In this document: piece by piece, positions 39,667-49,186 of the stretch
Layout: each line of letters begins with the position of its first letter
How positions within the stretch are numbered: position 1 is the stretch's first letter
Source of the DNA: Collinsella aerofaciens
GTDB taxonomy: Bacteria > Actinomycetota > Coriobacteriia > Coriobacteriales > Coriobacteriaceae
NCBI RefSeq assembly: GCF_015552075.1
Contig: NZ_JADNDZ010000121.1
Coordinates: 1-64,000 of the forward strand
DNA length: 64,000 bases
Direction of reading: 5' to 3'
Notes under the pieces: model-generated
Told to the model about the DNA's origin: nothing
What the model saw: only the letters and a program-made list of their open reading frames with translations
Database searches by the model: none
Program-made: the position numbers and the translations under genes

Positions 39667-40104
39667 CTACTTGCGAGAATTGCTCAGCTTATTGATCAGC
39701 GCCTCGAGACGCTCGCCGTCCTCGGCCGTCTGGGCAATAACCAAAATCGTATCGTTGCCGGCAAGCGAGCCAAGCACATCGGGCAGCTCTGCCGCATCAA
39801 CGGCGGCGGCGATGCCGGAAGCCGTGCCAGGCTGAGCCTTGATCATAACCAGATTATCGGTGCGCAGAACGCCCGTTACGAGCTCGGAAACCATACGCTG
39901 CAGGTGCAGGTCCTCTGCCAGAACATAGATGCCCTCAGGGAGCTTACGCAGCCCCATATCGGCAATATCGCGAGAGACAGTCGCCTGCGTGCAATCAAAG
40001 CCCATAGCGCGGAGCTCATCGACCAGCACGCGCTGCGTGCGGACGTCCTTATTGCGCACAATATCTCTAATGGCATCCTGGCGCCCATTGCGTTTTTTAG
40101 CCAT
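39667..40104 (-). CDS. argR: Arginine repressor
   Basis: About 145 residues: N-terminal winged helix (QDAIRDIVRNKDVRTQRVLV, then MGFDCTQATVSRDIADMGL) and a C-terminal hexamerisation and arginine-binding domain (RTDNLVMIKAQPGTASGIAA, GTILV-like GNDTILVIAQTAEDG). It represses arginine synthesis genes in the presence of arginine; no arg gene is in the window. ATG 40104 follows GAGAGGG; the frame extends to 40137. A possible operator-like palindrome is 90-130 nt upstream. Confidence 0.93.
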   Translation of the reverse strand: MAKKRNGRQDAIRDIVRNKDVRTQRVLVDELRAMGFDCTQATVSRDIADMGLRKLPEGIYVLAEDLHLQRMVSELVTGVLRTDNLVMIKAQPGTASGIAAAVDAAELPDVLGSLAGNDTILVIAQTAEDGERLEALINKLSNSRK

Positions 40105-40190
40105 ACAAACCCTCTCTCCAAAAGATGGCGGAGACAATCAATCAGTGATTGAATAGTTTAACGCTATTTGAAGGCTTTTGTGTATAAGAA

Positions 40191-40232
40191 CTCATTTCGA
40201 AACAATTCTATGCAAAATTGTTTCGAGATGAG
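40191..40232. repeat. 17-bp inverted repeat between argR and a glycosyltransferase
   Basis: CTCATTTCGAAACAATT (40191-40207) pairs with AATTGTTTCGAGATGAG (40216-40232) with one mismatch across eight bases. It is immediately downstream of the glycosyltransferase stop (minus) and upstream of argR. It could be a terminator for the former (tail TTCTTAT on the minus strand) or an operator for argR. Confidence 0.55.
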
Positions 40233-40236
40233 CCGT

Positions 40237-41277
40237 TTAGGCGGTTTTTGCGCCCGTCCGGTTAAGAAAAGCTGCCAGATGCGTACACATCACGCAGCGC
40301 GCGGGCTTGGCGCTGGCGATCGGCCCAAACAACAGACCGAGTCCCCGATGGTTATCCTTGAGCGCGGCGACCATCTGACGGGTTCGAGGCGCCTCGAGCA
40401 TATCACGCATGCGGGCGGAACGCTCGATTGACGACACCCCATGCGGGCTCAGACACAAATTCTCGATGCAGGCGACCAGTCCGGCAAAGTAGAACTTTTG
40501 GCTTGCCAGCTTGAGCCGACCACCGCTATCTGCTTCCGAGAGTGAGTCCGCAAGCTCGTCGAGCGCTCGAGTGTCATCGGATATCCTGGCATACATGGTG
40601 GGATCAAAGGCATCTGTAAGCTTAGGTGCCACCGCGTGGAAACAAGCGTCGCCGCAGCCGGACACGAATCGTGCCTGCGAGAGCGCATAAGCCATAAACT
40701 CAACCGTACGGTACGCCTTGCCGCGCGACAGGCATGCCTCAAACAGCGAGCGGCTGTACATCACGCCAGAGGTCTGAACGACAAGGCCGCCTAAAATCAA
40801 CTGGGGCAGCCCGGTCACCATCGAGGATTTGCTATCAATGGAAATATGAGCAGCATCCAAGACGCGCGAATGGCGCTCTCGATGTGCATCATAGCGGTCG
40901 AGCGACACCGTGGGGAGCACTATGTCTGCCGTAGTATCGCACGCGATATCGACCATCTTGGAAAGGGACTGCGGAGCAAACCACTCATCGGCGTTCATAG
41001 CGATGATTTGAGAGCCACGCGAGACAGCAAAACCGGCACGAAGACAAGCACCGCACTTCGCGTCCTCGACGTCAATCAAATCAATATGGATGTCCCTGTC
41101 GGCAGCAACTTGAAGCGAATGGCGCACACCGGGCGCAGCATCGCGGCAGACAACGATAATCTGCAAATCGTAGAGGTCTTGGTTCTGGATACTCTCGAGC
41201 GCACGCATCGCATAGCTGGGCGAACCTTCTACCACAAGGATCACCGAAAGTCGCGGATGCGAGCCACGTCGAACCAA
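40237..41277 (-). CDS. Family 2 glycosyltransferase-like protein
   Basis: 346 residues. The first ~120 residues are GT2-like: LSVILVVEGSPSYAMRALES, IQNQDLYDLQIIVVCRD, and an acidic motif at MNADEWFAPQSL where a DXD would sit. The remainder (VLPTVSLDRYDA, AAHISIDSKSSM, CFHAVAPKLTDAFDPTMYAR) is not recognised. Start is TTG at 41277, because GAGAGGA lies about eight nt upstream. Donor and acceptor are unknown; it lies downstream of truA and may share its transcript. Confidence 0.65.
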   Translation of the reverse strand: MVRRGSHPRLSVILVVEGSPSYAMRALESIQNQDLYDLQIIVVCRDAAPGVRHSLQVAADRDIHIDLIDVEDAKCGACLRAGFAVSRGSQIIAMNADEWFAPQSLSKMVDIACDTTADIVLPTVSLDRYDAHRERHSRVLDAAHISIDSKSSMVTGLPQLILGGLVVQTSGVMYSRSLFEACLSRGKAYRTVEFMAYALSQARFVSGCGDACFHAVAPKLTDAFDPTMYARISDDTRALDELADSLSEADSGGRLKLASQKFYFAGLVACIENLCLSPHGVSSIERSARMRDMLEAPRTRQMVAALKDNHRGLGLLFGPIASAKPARCVMCTHLAAFLNRTGAKTA

Positions 41278-41438
41278 GTTATCCGTCCTCTCGACAGCAA
41301 TGAATCAAATCGTGGTTCATGGTACACCCCGGCAATAAAAGCAATGAGACACCGGTTGTATTGCACGCCAAGAACAGATGTTGCACACGCGCACCCCACA
41401 GATGACGGGTGTCGACGCACGACGCGTCGAGCCCCCCC

Positions 41439-42263
41439 CTAGTCGAGCACGACAAGCTCTACGGGATCGTAATCCACGCCCATAAACGTAAGGCCGCAGG
41501 CAGGAGCCGTGGGGCCCGCAGCGGTACGGTCGCAAGCATCGATGACCTCGCGCATCCACTCGGGTTTACGGCGATGCATGCCAATCTCGACAAGCGTGCC
41601 CACGATCGTGCGGACCATCGAATGCAGAAACGCATTGCCCTCGATGGTAAACGTCAGGATGTCCTCGCCAAACGCAACCTCATGGCCAAACTCGGCACGC
41701 ATCACGCAGCGATGCGTGGGCTTGCCAACGGCCGAGGCAACCTTGCAAAAGCTCTTAAAGTCCTGCTCACCCAAAAGCGCGGGACAGGCCGCAGACATGG
41801 CCTCGACGTCCAAGGGATAGCGATGCCACCACACGGCACCCCGTGAGAGCACGGGACGCGCGTCGCGATCGGCAATACGGTACGTATATGTACGTGAACG
41901 CGCATCAAAGCGTGCAGAAAAGCCTTTACGGGCCTTGTAGACCTCGTTTATGGCGATATCTTTGGGTAGCAGGGCATCCATAGCCCGCAGCCACCTACGG
42001 CGCGTACAAGCGAGCTCAGCGTCCGTTACGGGCACGCTGATGTACTGAGCCACGGCATGTACGCCGGCATCGGTACGCCCCGCGCACGTCAGGACAATCG
42101 GACGGCGCAGGAGCGTCTCGATAGCGCGGCGCAGCTCGCCCGCAACCGTCGTCTGACCGGGCTGCTCGGCAAAGCCGCTGTAGGACGAGCCATCGTAGGC
42201 CACGCGGAAAACGAGCGTGGCATCGAGCTCGGGAATCGAATTGAAATCAGACGGCGCGGTCAT
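41439..42263 (-). CDS. truA: tRNA pseudouridine synthase A
   Basis: About 274 residues converting uridines 38-40 of tRNA anticodon stems to pseudouridine. The catalytic aspartate is in GRTDAGVHAVAQY; the typical FRVAYDGSSYSGFAEQPG start and NAFLHSMVRTIVGTLVEIGM are present. ATG 42263 follows GGGAG; the frame continues to a TTG. It lies just beyond the rplQ terminator and so may be independently or read-through expressed. Confidence 0.94.
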   Translation of the reverse strand: MTAPSDFNSIPELDATLVFRVAYDGSSYSGFAEQPGQTTVAGELRRAIETLLRRPIVLTCAGRTDAGVHAVAQYISVPVTDAELACTRRRWLRAMDALLPKDIAINEVYKARKGFSARFDARSRTYTYRIADRDARPVLSRGAVWWHRYPLDVEAMSAACPALLGEQDFKSFCKVASAVGKPTHRCVMRAEFGHEVAFGEDILTFTIEGNAFLHSMVRTIVGTLVEIGMHRRKPEWMREVIDACDRTAAGPTAPACGLTFMGVDYDPVELVVLD

Positions 42264-42300
42264 GGACGCTCCCAACAAACAGGCAATGGCATTTCGACAA

Positions 42301-42331
42301 AAAAAGAGGGGTACGCGAACGTACCCCTCGA
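42301..42331 (-). terminator. Rho-independent terminator after rplQ
   Basis: GAGGGGTACG pairs with CGTACCCCTC over four bases; on the minus strand TTTTTTTG follows. It ends the long ribosomal transcript about 25 nt past rplQ and upstream of truA. Confidence 0.9.
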
Positions 42332-42355
42332 ATATAGCCTATGCAGACGGATTGT

Positions 42356-42823
42356 CTACTCAGCGGTCTCCTCAGCAGGAGCCTCCTCGGCAGCCTCGAC
42401 CTTCTTGGGAGCAGCGGCCTTCTTGGGGGCCGGAGCAGCCTTCTTGGCCTTAGGCGTGCAAGGCTCGGTGACGAGCTCCATGATAACGATGGGAGCGTTG
42501 TCGCCCTTGCGGTTACCGAGCTTCATGATGCGGGTGTAACCGCCGTTGCGGTCCTGCCACATGCCCTGAGCAGCCTTGTCGAAGATCTCGGCAACGAGCT
42601 GCTTATCGCCGAGCTTGGCGATAGCCAGACGACGAGAGTGCAGGTCGCCCTTCTTGGCCCAGGTGATGATCGGATCGACGACCGAACGCAGCGCCTTAGC
42701 GCGGGTCTCGGTGGTCTTGATGCGGTCGTTCTCGAAGAGGGCCTTAGCAAGGCTCTTCTTCATGGCCTTGGTGTGGCTCGCATCGGTGCCGAGCTTCAGG
42801 CCCTTCTTAACGTTATGACGCAT
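42356..42823 (-). CDS. rplQ: Ribosomal protein bL17 with an acidic/Ala-Lys-rich tail
   Basis: The first ~120 residues are bL17: MRHNVKKGLKLGTDASHTKA, LAKALFENDRIKTTETRAKA, RNGGYTRIMKLGNRKGDNAP. The last ~35 residues (KAKKAAPAPKKAAAPKKVEA, AAEEAPAEETAE) form an extension similar in composition to that on L31 here. L17 lines the exit tunnel region of the large subunit. It is the last ribosomal gene of the block, after rpoA. Confidence 0.95.
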   Translation of the reverse strand: MRHNVKKGLKLGTDASHTKAMKKSLAKALFENDRIKTTETRAKALRSVVDPIITWAKKGDLHSRRLAIAKLGDKQLVAEIFDKAAQGMWQDRNGGYTRIMKLGNRKGDNAPIVIMELVTEPCTPKAKKAAPAPKKAAAPKKVEAAEEAPAEETAE

Positions 42824-42853
42824 GGTCTAGTTTCTCCTCAAATATGCGAAGCA

Positions 42854-43795
42854 TTAAGCCTTCAGGCTCAGGCCCATGGACTCAAGCTTGTCCTTCACTT
42901 CCTCGATCGACTTAACACCGAAGTTACGGATGTTGAGCAGATCGTTCTCCGAGAACTCAACGAGCTGACGGACCGAGTGAATGCTGGCGCGCTTAAGGCA
43001 GTTGTAGGAACGGACGGAAAGGTCCAGATCCTCGATCTGCTTGTCCAGCTCGGCGTTGTCGTTGGTGACCTCGGGAGCGAAGATCGAAGCCTCCTCCTCG
43101 ACCTCGGGGGTCTCGGCAAGGTTCATAAAGGCGGCCATATGCTGGTTGATGATATTGGCAGCCTGGACCACGGCGTCGCGCGGGGCGATGGAGCCGTTGG
43201 TCTCGATCTCGAGGACAAGGCGGTCGTAGTCGGTGTGCTGACCGACACGGCAAGCCTCAACGAGCTTGGCGCAACGGGAAACCGGCGAGTACAGCGAGTC
43301 GACGTGGATCACACCGATGGGATCGTTGTCGCGCTTGTTGGCCTCGCCAGAAACATAGCCGCGGCCATAGCCGATGCGCATGCTCATGGTGAGATGGCCA
43401 CCCTCGGTGAGCGTAGCGATGTGCTGCTCGGGGTTGACCAGCTCAAACTCGGACGGAATAAAGAAGTCCGCACCGGTGACCTCGCAGGGGCCGTCAACCG
43501 AGATGGTGGCGGTCGCCTCGTCGGTCGTGCCGAGAGCCCTGAAGACAAGACCCTTGACATTCAGGACGATGTCGGTGACATCCTCGACCATGTTAGGGAT
43601 GGTCATGAACTCGTGCTGCGCGCCATCGATCTGAATAGCCTCGACGGCGGCACCCTCGAGCGAGGACAGAAGAACGCGACGAAGGGAGTTACCCAGCGTA
43701 TCGCCGTAGCCACGCTCGAGCGGCTCGACGGAGACACGAGCAGACGTCTCGTTGATCTCTTCGACCTGAACCTGAGGCCTAATGAATTCTGACAT
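42854..43795 (-). CDS. rpoA: RNA polymerase alpha subunit
   Basis: 313 residues: N-terminal domain (PLERGYGDTLGNSLRRVLLS, dimerisation and assembly) and C-terminal domain (LDLSVRSYNCLKRASIHSVR, NFGVKSIEEVKDKL), which binds UP elements and activators. Order rpsD-rpoA-rplQ is the classical alpha operon. All family blocks present. Confidence 0.97.
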   Translation of the reverse strand: MSEFIRPQVQVEEINETSARVSVEPLERGYGDTLGNSLRRVLLSSLEGAAVEAIQIDGAQHEFMTIPNMVEDVTDIVLNVKGLVFRALGTTDEATATISVDGPCEVTGADFFIPSEFELVNPEQHIATLTEGGHLTMSMRIGYGRGYVSGEANKRDNDPIGVIHVDSLYSPVSRCAKLVEACRVGQHTDYDRLVLEIETNGSIAPRDAVVQAANIINQHMAAFMNLAETPEVEEEASIFAPEVTNDNAELDKQIEDLDLSVRSYNCLKRASIHSVRQLVEFSENDLLNIRNFGVKSIEEVKDKLESMGLSLKA

Positions 43796-43827
43796 GTATT
43801 ACCTCCAGCCTCAGCAGCCCGGATGGA

Positions 43828-44424
43828 CTACTTAGAGTAGAGCTCGACGATGAGCTGCTCGTTGATATCACCGCTAATCTGCTCACGCGTCGGCAGAGCG
43901 AGCACGTTACCAGACAGCTTCTCGATATCGACCTCGAGCCAGCCAGGGACCTCAAAGCGCTCGGAGGAAATCAGGGCCTCCTTGATGGGGAGGAGGTCAC
44001 GGAACTTCTCGCCGACAGCGACGACGTCGCCGGCCTTGACGCGGTAAGACGGGATGTCCACGCGCTTGCCGTTCACGGTGAAGTGACCGTGACGGACGGA
44101 CTGACGAGCCTCTTTGCGGGTGCGGGCAAAGCCAAGACGGAAGACGACGTTGTCGAGGCGAGACTCAAGGATGATCATGAGGTTCTCACCGGTGACGCCG
44201 TTCATCTTACGGGCCTTGTTGAAGTAGCCGTGGAACTGCTTCTCCAGAACGCCATAGATGAACTTGACCTTCTGCTTCTCGCGCAGCTGCATGCCGTACT
44301 CAGATTCCTTGCGACGGCGCTTGGGCTGACGGATAGATTCCTTCTTGCTGCTGTAACCGAGCTCAGCGGGATCGATCCCGAGCTGACGGCAGCGCTTAAG
44401 AACAGGAGTCCTGTCGATTGCCAT
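43828..44424 (-). CDS. rpsD: Ribosomal protein uS4
   Basis: 198 residues: MAIDRTPVLKRCRQLGIDPA at the N-terminus and the S4 RNA-binding domain RLDNVVFRLGFARTRKEARQ SVRHGHFTVNGKRVD. It binds 16S rRNA early in 30S assembly and in other bacteria autoregulates this operon. There is no CXXC zinc motif near the N-terminus, so it is the zinc-free form. Starts ATG after GGATC-like weak site; position in the operon is standard. Confidence 0.96.
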   Translation of the reverse strand: MAIDRTPVLKRCRQLGIDPAELGYSSKKESIRQPKRRRKESEYGMQLREKQKVKFIYGVLEKQFHGYFNKARKMNGVTGENLMIILESRLDNVVFRLGFARTRKEARQSVRHGHFTVNGKRVDIPSYRVKAGDVVAVGEKFRDLLPIKEALISSERFEVPGWLEVDIEKLSGNVLALPTREQISGDINEQLIVELYSK

Positions 44425-44443
44425 ATTGATACGATCCTTTCAG

Positions 44444-44848
44444 TTACACGCGGCGACGCTTCTTGGGGCGGCAGCCGTTGTGCGGAATGGGGGTCTTGTC
44501 CTGGATGCTCGAGACCTCGAGGCCAGCAGCCTGGAGGGAGCGGATGGCGGTCTCACGACCGGAGCCGGGGCCTTTGACGAAGACGGAAACCTTCTTCATA
44601 CCGTGCTCCATGGCCTGCTTGGCAGCAGCCTCGGCAGCCATCTGGGCAGCGAACGGCGTGGACTTACGGGAGCCCTTGAAGCCCACCTGGCCAGCCGACT
44701 TCCAGGAAATGACGTTGCCCTGGGGATCGGTGATCGAAACGATCGTGTTGTTGAACGTAGAACGAATGTGAGCCTGGCCCACGGAAATGTTCTTACGGTC
44801 CGCGCGCTTCAGACGGGCAGCGCGAACGTTCTTCTTAGCAGTAGCCAT
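44444..44848 (-). CDS. rpsK: Ribosomal protein uS11
   Basis: 134 residues with [60 protein letters not shown] and the C-terminal [11 protein letters not shown]. Located in the platform of the small subunit. It lies between rpsM and rpsD in the usual order. Confidence 0.97.
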   Translation of the reverse strand: MATAKKNVRAARLKRADRKNISVGQAHIRSTFNNTIVSITDPQGNVISWKSAGQVGFKGSRKSTPFAAQMAAEAAAKQAMEHGMKKVSVFVKGPGSGRETAIRSLQAAGLEVSSIQDKTPIPHNGCRPKKRRRV

Positions 44849-44862
44849 CTATCTAGCGCTCC

Positions 44863-45237
44863 TTATTTCTTCTTCTTAGCACCGATCTGACGCTTCGGGC
44901 CCTTGCGGGTACGAGCGTTAGTGTGGGTGCGCTGGCCGCGGACCGGGAGGCCCTTGCGGTGACGAAGGCCGCGGTTGCAGCCGATGTCCATAAGGCGCTT
45001 GACGTTCTGGTTGCGCTCACGGCGGAGGTCGCCCTCAACCATGATCTGGTTCTTGTCGATATAATCGCGGATGGCGTTAACCTCATCCTCGGTGAGGTCC
45101 TTAACGCGCGTATCCACGTTAACGTTGCACTCGACGCAAATCTTCGTCGCAGTGGTGCGGCCGATGCCGTAAATGTAGGTCAGACCGATCTCAACGCGCT
45201 TCTCACGCGGGAGGTCGACACCATTAATACGGGCCAA
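44863..45237 (-). CDS. rpsM: Ribosomal protein uS13
   Basis: 124 residues: [40 protein letters not shown], and the basic C-terminal tail [17 protein letters not shown]. It contacts the tRNA P site and bridges the subunits. Follows rpmJ with a 14-nt gap in the same direction. Confidence 0.97.
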   Translation of the reverse strand: MARINGVDLPREKRVEIGLTYIYGIGRTTATKICVECNVNVDTRVKDLTEDEVNAIRDYIDKNQIMVEGDLRRERNQNVKRLMDIGCNRGLRHRKGLPVRGQRTHTNARTRKGPKRQIGAKKKK

Positions 45238-45251
45238 CGTAGTCTCCTCTC

Positions 45252-45365
45252 TTAACCCTGACGCTGCTTATGACGGGGGTTCTCGCAAATGACGAGGACC
45301 TTGCCATGGCGCCTAATGATTTTGCACTTATCGCACATCTTCTTGACCGAAGGACGTACCTTCAT
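45252..45365 (-). CDS. rpmJ: Ribosomal protein bL36
   Basis: A 37-residue protein read by hand: [20 protein letters not shown] then [17 protein letters not shown]. The zinc ligands CDKC, C and H are present, so this is the zinc-binding (C+) form. ATG at 45365 after GAAAGGAAG; TAA at 45252. It is too short for most automatic open-frame lists. Upstream, 45366-45515 contains a weak stem (CCGAC with GTCGG on the minus strand) whose role is unknown. Confidence 0.95.
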   Translation of the reverse strand: MKVRPSVKKMCDKCKIIRRHGKVLVICENPRHKQRQG

Positions 45366-45515
45366 CGTTCTTCCTTTCGGTAGCGCTCAAACTACTTCCC
45401 TACTATCTACTCGCCCAGCCGCAGGCGTTTAAAACTATGGCTGGTCTTCACACACAATCCGACCGTAGGTTGAGCTAAGCCTGCAGTCGGAAATGGAGTG
45501 CGTGTATGCGTGCCG

Positions 45516-45734
45516 CTATTTGTAGCGATAGGTGATGCGGCCGCGGGTCAGGTCGTACGGGGAAAGCTCCACGACAACCCTGTCACCGGGGAGAATACGG
45601 ATGTAATTCATTCGGATCTTGCCAGAAATGTTGCACAGAACCGAATGACCGTTCTCGAGCTCGACCTTAAACATGGCGTTGGGCAACGGTTCCTTTACCG
45701 TACCCTCGAGCTCAATTGCGTCTTCCTTCTTCAC
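45516..45734 (-). CDS. infA: Translation initiation factor IF-1
   Basis: 72 residues in a single S1-like OB fold: [20 protein letters not shown] and [20 protein letters not shown], with [20 protein letters not shown]. It blocks the A site during initiation. GTG 45734 aligns exactly with the usual family N-terminus and 72-residue length; a TTG six bases earlier (45740) gives two extra residues and cannot be excluded because the ribosome binding site (AGAAAG) is weak for either. Confidence 0.93.
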   Translation of the reverse strand: MKKEDAIELEGTVKEPLPNAMFKVELENGHSVLCNISGKIRMNYIRILPGDRVVVELSPYDLTRGRITYRYK

Positions 45735-45773
45735 AAGCAATCATCTTTCTCTAGAAAACGACAGCGATTGAGT

Positions 45774-45802
45774 ATTCTACAACACGTATGCACGCATCGT
45801 AA
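45774..45802 (-). promoter_or_regulatory. Candidate promoter for infA
   Basis: On the minus strand TTACGA and TAGAAT are 17 bases apart, about 40 bases upstream of the infA start. The -10 matches consensus at five of six positions, the -35 poorly. It would give infA-rpmJ-rpsM onward an internal promoter. It lies between map and infA. Confidence 0.4.
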
Positions 45803-45838
45803 TAACTTCGTAATGGCTCCACAACTAAGTGGAACTTG

Positions 45839-46627
45839 TTACATTTCTCCGCCTTGGAGCGAACACCAAGCACCTTGCGCATCCGTGGTGAGAATCACCG
45901 GGCCGTCATTGGTAATGGCGACGGTGTTCTCGTAGTGCGCGGCGGGCAGGTGGTCGTTGGTCGTGACGATCCAACCGTCGGAACCCGTGCTCACATGGTT
46001 GGAACCCATCGTAACCATCGGCTCAATGGCAATGACCATGCCGGCCTGGAGGCGAACGCCCCTCCCCTTCTTTCCATAGTTAGGAACGTTGGGGTCCTCG
46101 TGCATCACGAGGCCAATGCCATGGCCCACATAATCACGAAGCACGCCGTAACCGTGAGACTCGGCGAGGGACTGAACGGCATAACCGACGTCCCCGATAT
46201 GGTTACCGGGAACAGCCTGCTCGATGGCAGCCTTAAGGCAATCGCGCGTGACCTCGCACAAAGCCTTGGCTTCGGGCGTGGGGGTGCCGACGAAAAACGT
46301 CCAAGCGTTATCGCCGACCCAACCGTCAACGACAGCTCCCGTATCAATGGAGATGATATCGCCATCGCGCAGGATCATGTCGGGGTTGGGAATACCGTGA
46401 ACCACGGCATCGTTGATCGATGCGCAGATGGTTCCCGGGAACCCGCCGTAGCCCTTAAAGGCCGGGGTGCCGCCATGCATGCGGATAATCTGCTCCGCGA
46501 GCTGATCGAGCTCAAAAGTCGAAACGCCGGGGCGCACCATGGCTCCAACGTGGCGGAGCGCCATCTTAGATAGCGCTCCTGCCTTCTTCATCTGCTCGAT
46601 TTGCGTTGCAGACTTAATCTTGATCAT
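45839..46627 (-). CDS. map: Type I methionine aminopeptidase
   Basis: 262 residues. The five metal ligands are seen: IDTGAVVDGWVGDNAWTF (two Asp), GHGIGLVMHEDP (His), AIEPMV (Glu), and YENTVAITNDGPV (Glu). It removes the initiator methionine from nascent proteins. It overlaps the adk stop by ATGA, indicating coupling. No N-terminal zinc extension, so the short type I. Confidence 0.96.
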   Translation of the reverse strand: MIKIKSATQIEQMKKAGALSKMALRHVGAMVRPGVSTFELDQLAEQIIRMHGGTPAFKGYGGFPGTICASINDAVVHGIPNPDMILRDGDIISIDTGAVVDGWVGDNAWTFFVGTPTPEAKALCEVTRDCLKAAIEQAVPGNHIGDVGYAVQSLAESHGYGVLRDYVGHGIGLVMHEDPNVPNYGKKGRGVRLQAGMVIAIEPMVTMGSNHVSTGSDGWIVTTNDHLPAAHYENTVAITNDGPVILTTDAQGAWCSLQGGEM

Positions 46628-47250
46628 AGACCGAGAGCCTCTTTGACATCCCCGTACACGGTCTCGCGAGCCTGGTCACCGTTGACCGACTTGAGCAGAC
46701 CCTGGCCACGATAGTAGTCAACGAGCGGGCTCGTGGACTTCTCGTAGACGTCGAGACGGTTCTTGATGGTCTCGGGCTTGTCGTCGTCGCGCTGATACAT
46801 CTCGCCACCGCACTTGGGGCAGGTGGCATCGGCAGCGGTGCCGGTGTAACCGCAGGCGCGGCAGGTGCGACGCGAAGACAGACGATCGATAATGACCTCG
46901 GGGGCCACATCGACCAGAAGGGCGCAATCGATCTCGCGACCCATGGCGGAGAGCTCGGAATCGAGCGTCACAGCCTGGGCGGTGTTGCGCGGGAAGCCGT
47001 CGAGGATGAAGCCCTGCTGGGCGTCATCGGCGGCAAGGCGCTCCTTGACAAGGTCGATCACGAGCTGGTCGGGAACGAGCTCGCCAGCGTCCATGTACTT
47101 CTTAGCCTGAATACCAAGCTCGGTGCCACCCTTGACGGCAGCACGCAGCAGGTCGCCCGTGGAAATATGGGCGACGCCAAACTCGGCGACGAGCTCCTGT
47201 GCGACGGTGCCCTTACCGGCACCCGGAGCTCCGAGCAATACGAGGTTCAT
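46624..47250 (-). CDS. adk: Adenylate kinase
   Basis: 208 residues balancing ATP, ADP and AMP. P-loop LLGAPGAGKGTVAQEL, FILDGFPRNTAQAVTLD, and a zinc-type lid: CRACGYTGTAADATCPKCGG carries two CXXC pairs. ATG 47250 follows AGGAGG by seven nt; the frame includes an in-frame TTG two codons earlier. It lies between secY and map with the usual order, coupled to map. Confidence 0.96.
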   Translation of the reverse strand: MNLVLLGAPGAGKGTVAQELVAEFGVAHISTGDLLRAAVKGGTELGIQAKKYMDAGELVPDQLVIDLVKERLAADDAQQGFILDGFPRNTAQAVTLDSELSAMGREIDCALLVDVAPEVIIDRLSSRRTCRACGYTGTAADATCPKCGGEMYQRDDDKPETIKNRLDVYEKSTSPLVDYYRGQGLLKSVNGDQARETVYGDVKEALGL

Positions 47251-47268
47251 GAGCAATCCTCCTCTAGC

Positions 47269-48555
47269 CTATTTAAAGAATCCATCGTAATCATACATCT
47301 TGATCTGGCCTTCGAGCTTATCGACCGTGTCGAGCACGACGCCGACCATGATGAGGATGGACGTGCCGCCAAATGCCTGGATCAGATGGTTACCCGTGAA
47401 GGAGAAGATGATCGAAGGCACGATGGCGATGAGCGCCAAAAAGACAGCGCTGGGAAGCGTGATCTTGTTGAGCGCGTTCTTGATGTAGGCCGCGGTAGCC
47501 CTACCCGGACGGACGCCCGGAATAAAGCCGCCCTGCTTCTTAAGGTTATCGGCCGTGTCATCGGGGTTGAACACCATGGAGGTGTAGAAGTACGCGAAGA
47601 ACACGATGAGGACAACGTTAAGCACCCAGTTGAGCCAACCGGTCGAAAGCGCGGAGGCAACTGCCTGAATCCAGCCGATGCCGGGGAAGAACACGGCAAT
47701 CTGAGCCGGGAAGTACAGCAGCGCCGAAGCGAAGATAATCGGCACGACACCCGCGGTGTTGACCTTGATGGGCAGGTAGGTGGTCTGGCCACCCATCATG
47801 CGACGGCCCACGACGCGCTTAGCGTAGGAGACCGGGATGCGGCGCTGGCCGCGCTCAAGGAAAACAATCAGCGGGATAACCAGCAGGATGATGGCGCAGA
47901 TGATCACCACGGTGATGATGCCACCGGCATTGCCCTCGGTGCTGGAGAAGATAGCCTGCGGCAGACCGGCCATGATGTTCGCGAAGATGATCAGCGACAT
48001 GCCATTGCCGATACCGCGCTGGGTGATGAGCTCACCAATCCACATGATCAGCATGGCGCCCGCGGTGAGCGTACCGACGATCATGAGGTCGAAGATGATC
48101 TCGGGAGCGCCGGCGCCATTGAAGCTGATGCCGAAGCTCTTAAAGAGGAAGAGGTAACCCACGGAGTTGAGGATTGCCAGAGCCAGGGTGAGGTAACGCG
48201 AATACTGCGTAATCTTGGTCTGACCGACCTCGCCCTCGCGGGCAAGCTCATGCAGGGAAGGCACGACGGCCTGGAGCATCTGGAGGATAATCGAGCTGGT
48301 GATGTAAGGCATGATGCCCAGCGAAAACACCGACACATAGCTCAACGCGCCGCCAGAGAAAAGATTCAGGAGGGCCATAGCACCTGCGGCGACCGAATTG
48401 TTATCGGTCGAGAAAAGGCCCAGCATCCCCTGGAAGGGAATGCCGGGCACAGGAACGTGCGCACCAATGCGGTACACGACGAGCATAGCTATGGTAAAAA
48501 GAATCTTTTCGCGCAATTCTTTGATGCGGAAAGCATTCTTAAGACCATTTAGCAC
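47269..48555 (-). CDS. secY: Preprotein translocase subunit SecY
   Basis: 428 residues with ten membrane helices forming the channel. Seen: [76 protein letters not shown], and [20 protein letters not shown]. Starts at GTG 48555, which overlaps the rplO stop by seven bases, coupling the two. Identity firm. Confidence 0.97.
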   Translation of the reverse strand: MLNGLKNAFRIKELREKILFTIAMLVVYRIGAHVPVPGIPFQGMLGLFSTDNNSVAAGAMALLNLFSGGALSYVSVFSLGIMPYITSSIILQMLQAVVPSLHELAREGEVGQTKITQYSRYLTLALAILNSVGYLFLFKSFGISFNGAGAPEIIFDLMIVGTLTAGAMLIMWIGELITQRGIGNGMSLIIFANIMAGLPQAIFSSTEGNAGGIITVVIICAIILLVIPLIVFLERGQRRIPVSYAKRVVGRRMMGGQTTYLPIKVNTAGVVPIIFASALLYFPAQIAVFFPGIGWIQAVASALSTGWLNWVLNVVLIVFFAYFYTSMVFNPDDTADNLKKQGGFIPGVRPGRATAAYIKNALNKITLPSAVFLALIAIVPSIIFSFTGNHLIQAFGGTSILIMVGVVLDTVDKLEGQIKMYDYDGFFK

Positions 48556-48998
48556 GGCAGCTCGACCTTTCCGCCGGCGGCCTCGATCTTGGCCTGCGCA
48601 GAAGCGCTGACCTTGTCGACCTTGACCGTGAACTTCTTGGTGAGCTCACCATTGCCGAGCACCTTGACGGGCTCGAACTCGCTCTTGGTGATGCGAGCGG
48701 CCTTAAGAGCGGCACCGTCGATCACAGCGCCGTCCTCGAACTTGCGCTCGAGACGCTCAACGTTAACAGCGGTGTACTCGATACGACGGGGGTTACGGAA
48801 GCCCGGAAGCTTGGGCAGGCGCATAGCCAGCGGAGTCTGGCCACCCTCGAAGCCGGCACCCTTGGTGCCGCCAGAGCGGGAACCCTGGCCCTTCTGGCCG
48901 CGGCCAGAAGTGGTGCCGTGACCCGAAGAATTGCCACGGCCGACGCGCTTGCGGTTCTTGGTGGAACCGGGCGCGGGAGTAAGATCGTGAAGCTGCAT
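48549..48998 (-). CDS. rplO: Ribosomal protein uL15
   Basis: 149 residues: [40 protein letters not shown], then the Gly/Arg-rich core and the C-terminal [20 protein letters not shown]. The rest of the family pattern is complete. It binds 23S rRNA domains late in assembly. Three bases separate it from rpmD. Confidence 0.97.
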   Translation of the reverse strand: MQLHDLTPAPGSTKNRKRVGRGNSSGHGTTSGRGQKGQGSRSGGTKGAGFEGGQTPLAMRLPKLPGFRNPRRIEYTAVNVERLERKFEDGAVIDGAALKAARITKSEFEPVKVLGNGELTKKFTVKVDKVSASAQAKIEAAGGKVELPC

Positions 48999-49001
48999 TT
49001 G

Positions 49002-49184
49002 CTACTCCTCTACAATCTCGACAAGGTGCTTGACCTTGAAGATCATGCCGCGGACGGACTCGTTGTCAGCAATCTCGCGAACCTCGCGGATCCTGTGGAG
49101 ACCGAGGGCACGGACAGTACGGACCTGGTCCTGCTTGCAACCGTTGGTGCTGCGGACCTGCTTGATCTTGATGGTGTCAGCCAT
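49002..49184 (-). CDS. rpmD: Ribosomal protein uL30
   Basis: A 60-residue L30: MADTIKIKQVRSTNGCKQDQ, TVRALGLHRIREVREIADNE. Typical size. Two bases separate it from rpsE. Confidence 0.95.
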   Translation of the reverse strand: MADTIKIKQVRSTNGCKQDQVRTVRALGLHRIREVREIADNESVRGMIFKVKHLVEIVEE

Positions 49185-49186
49185 GC

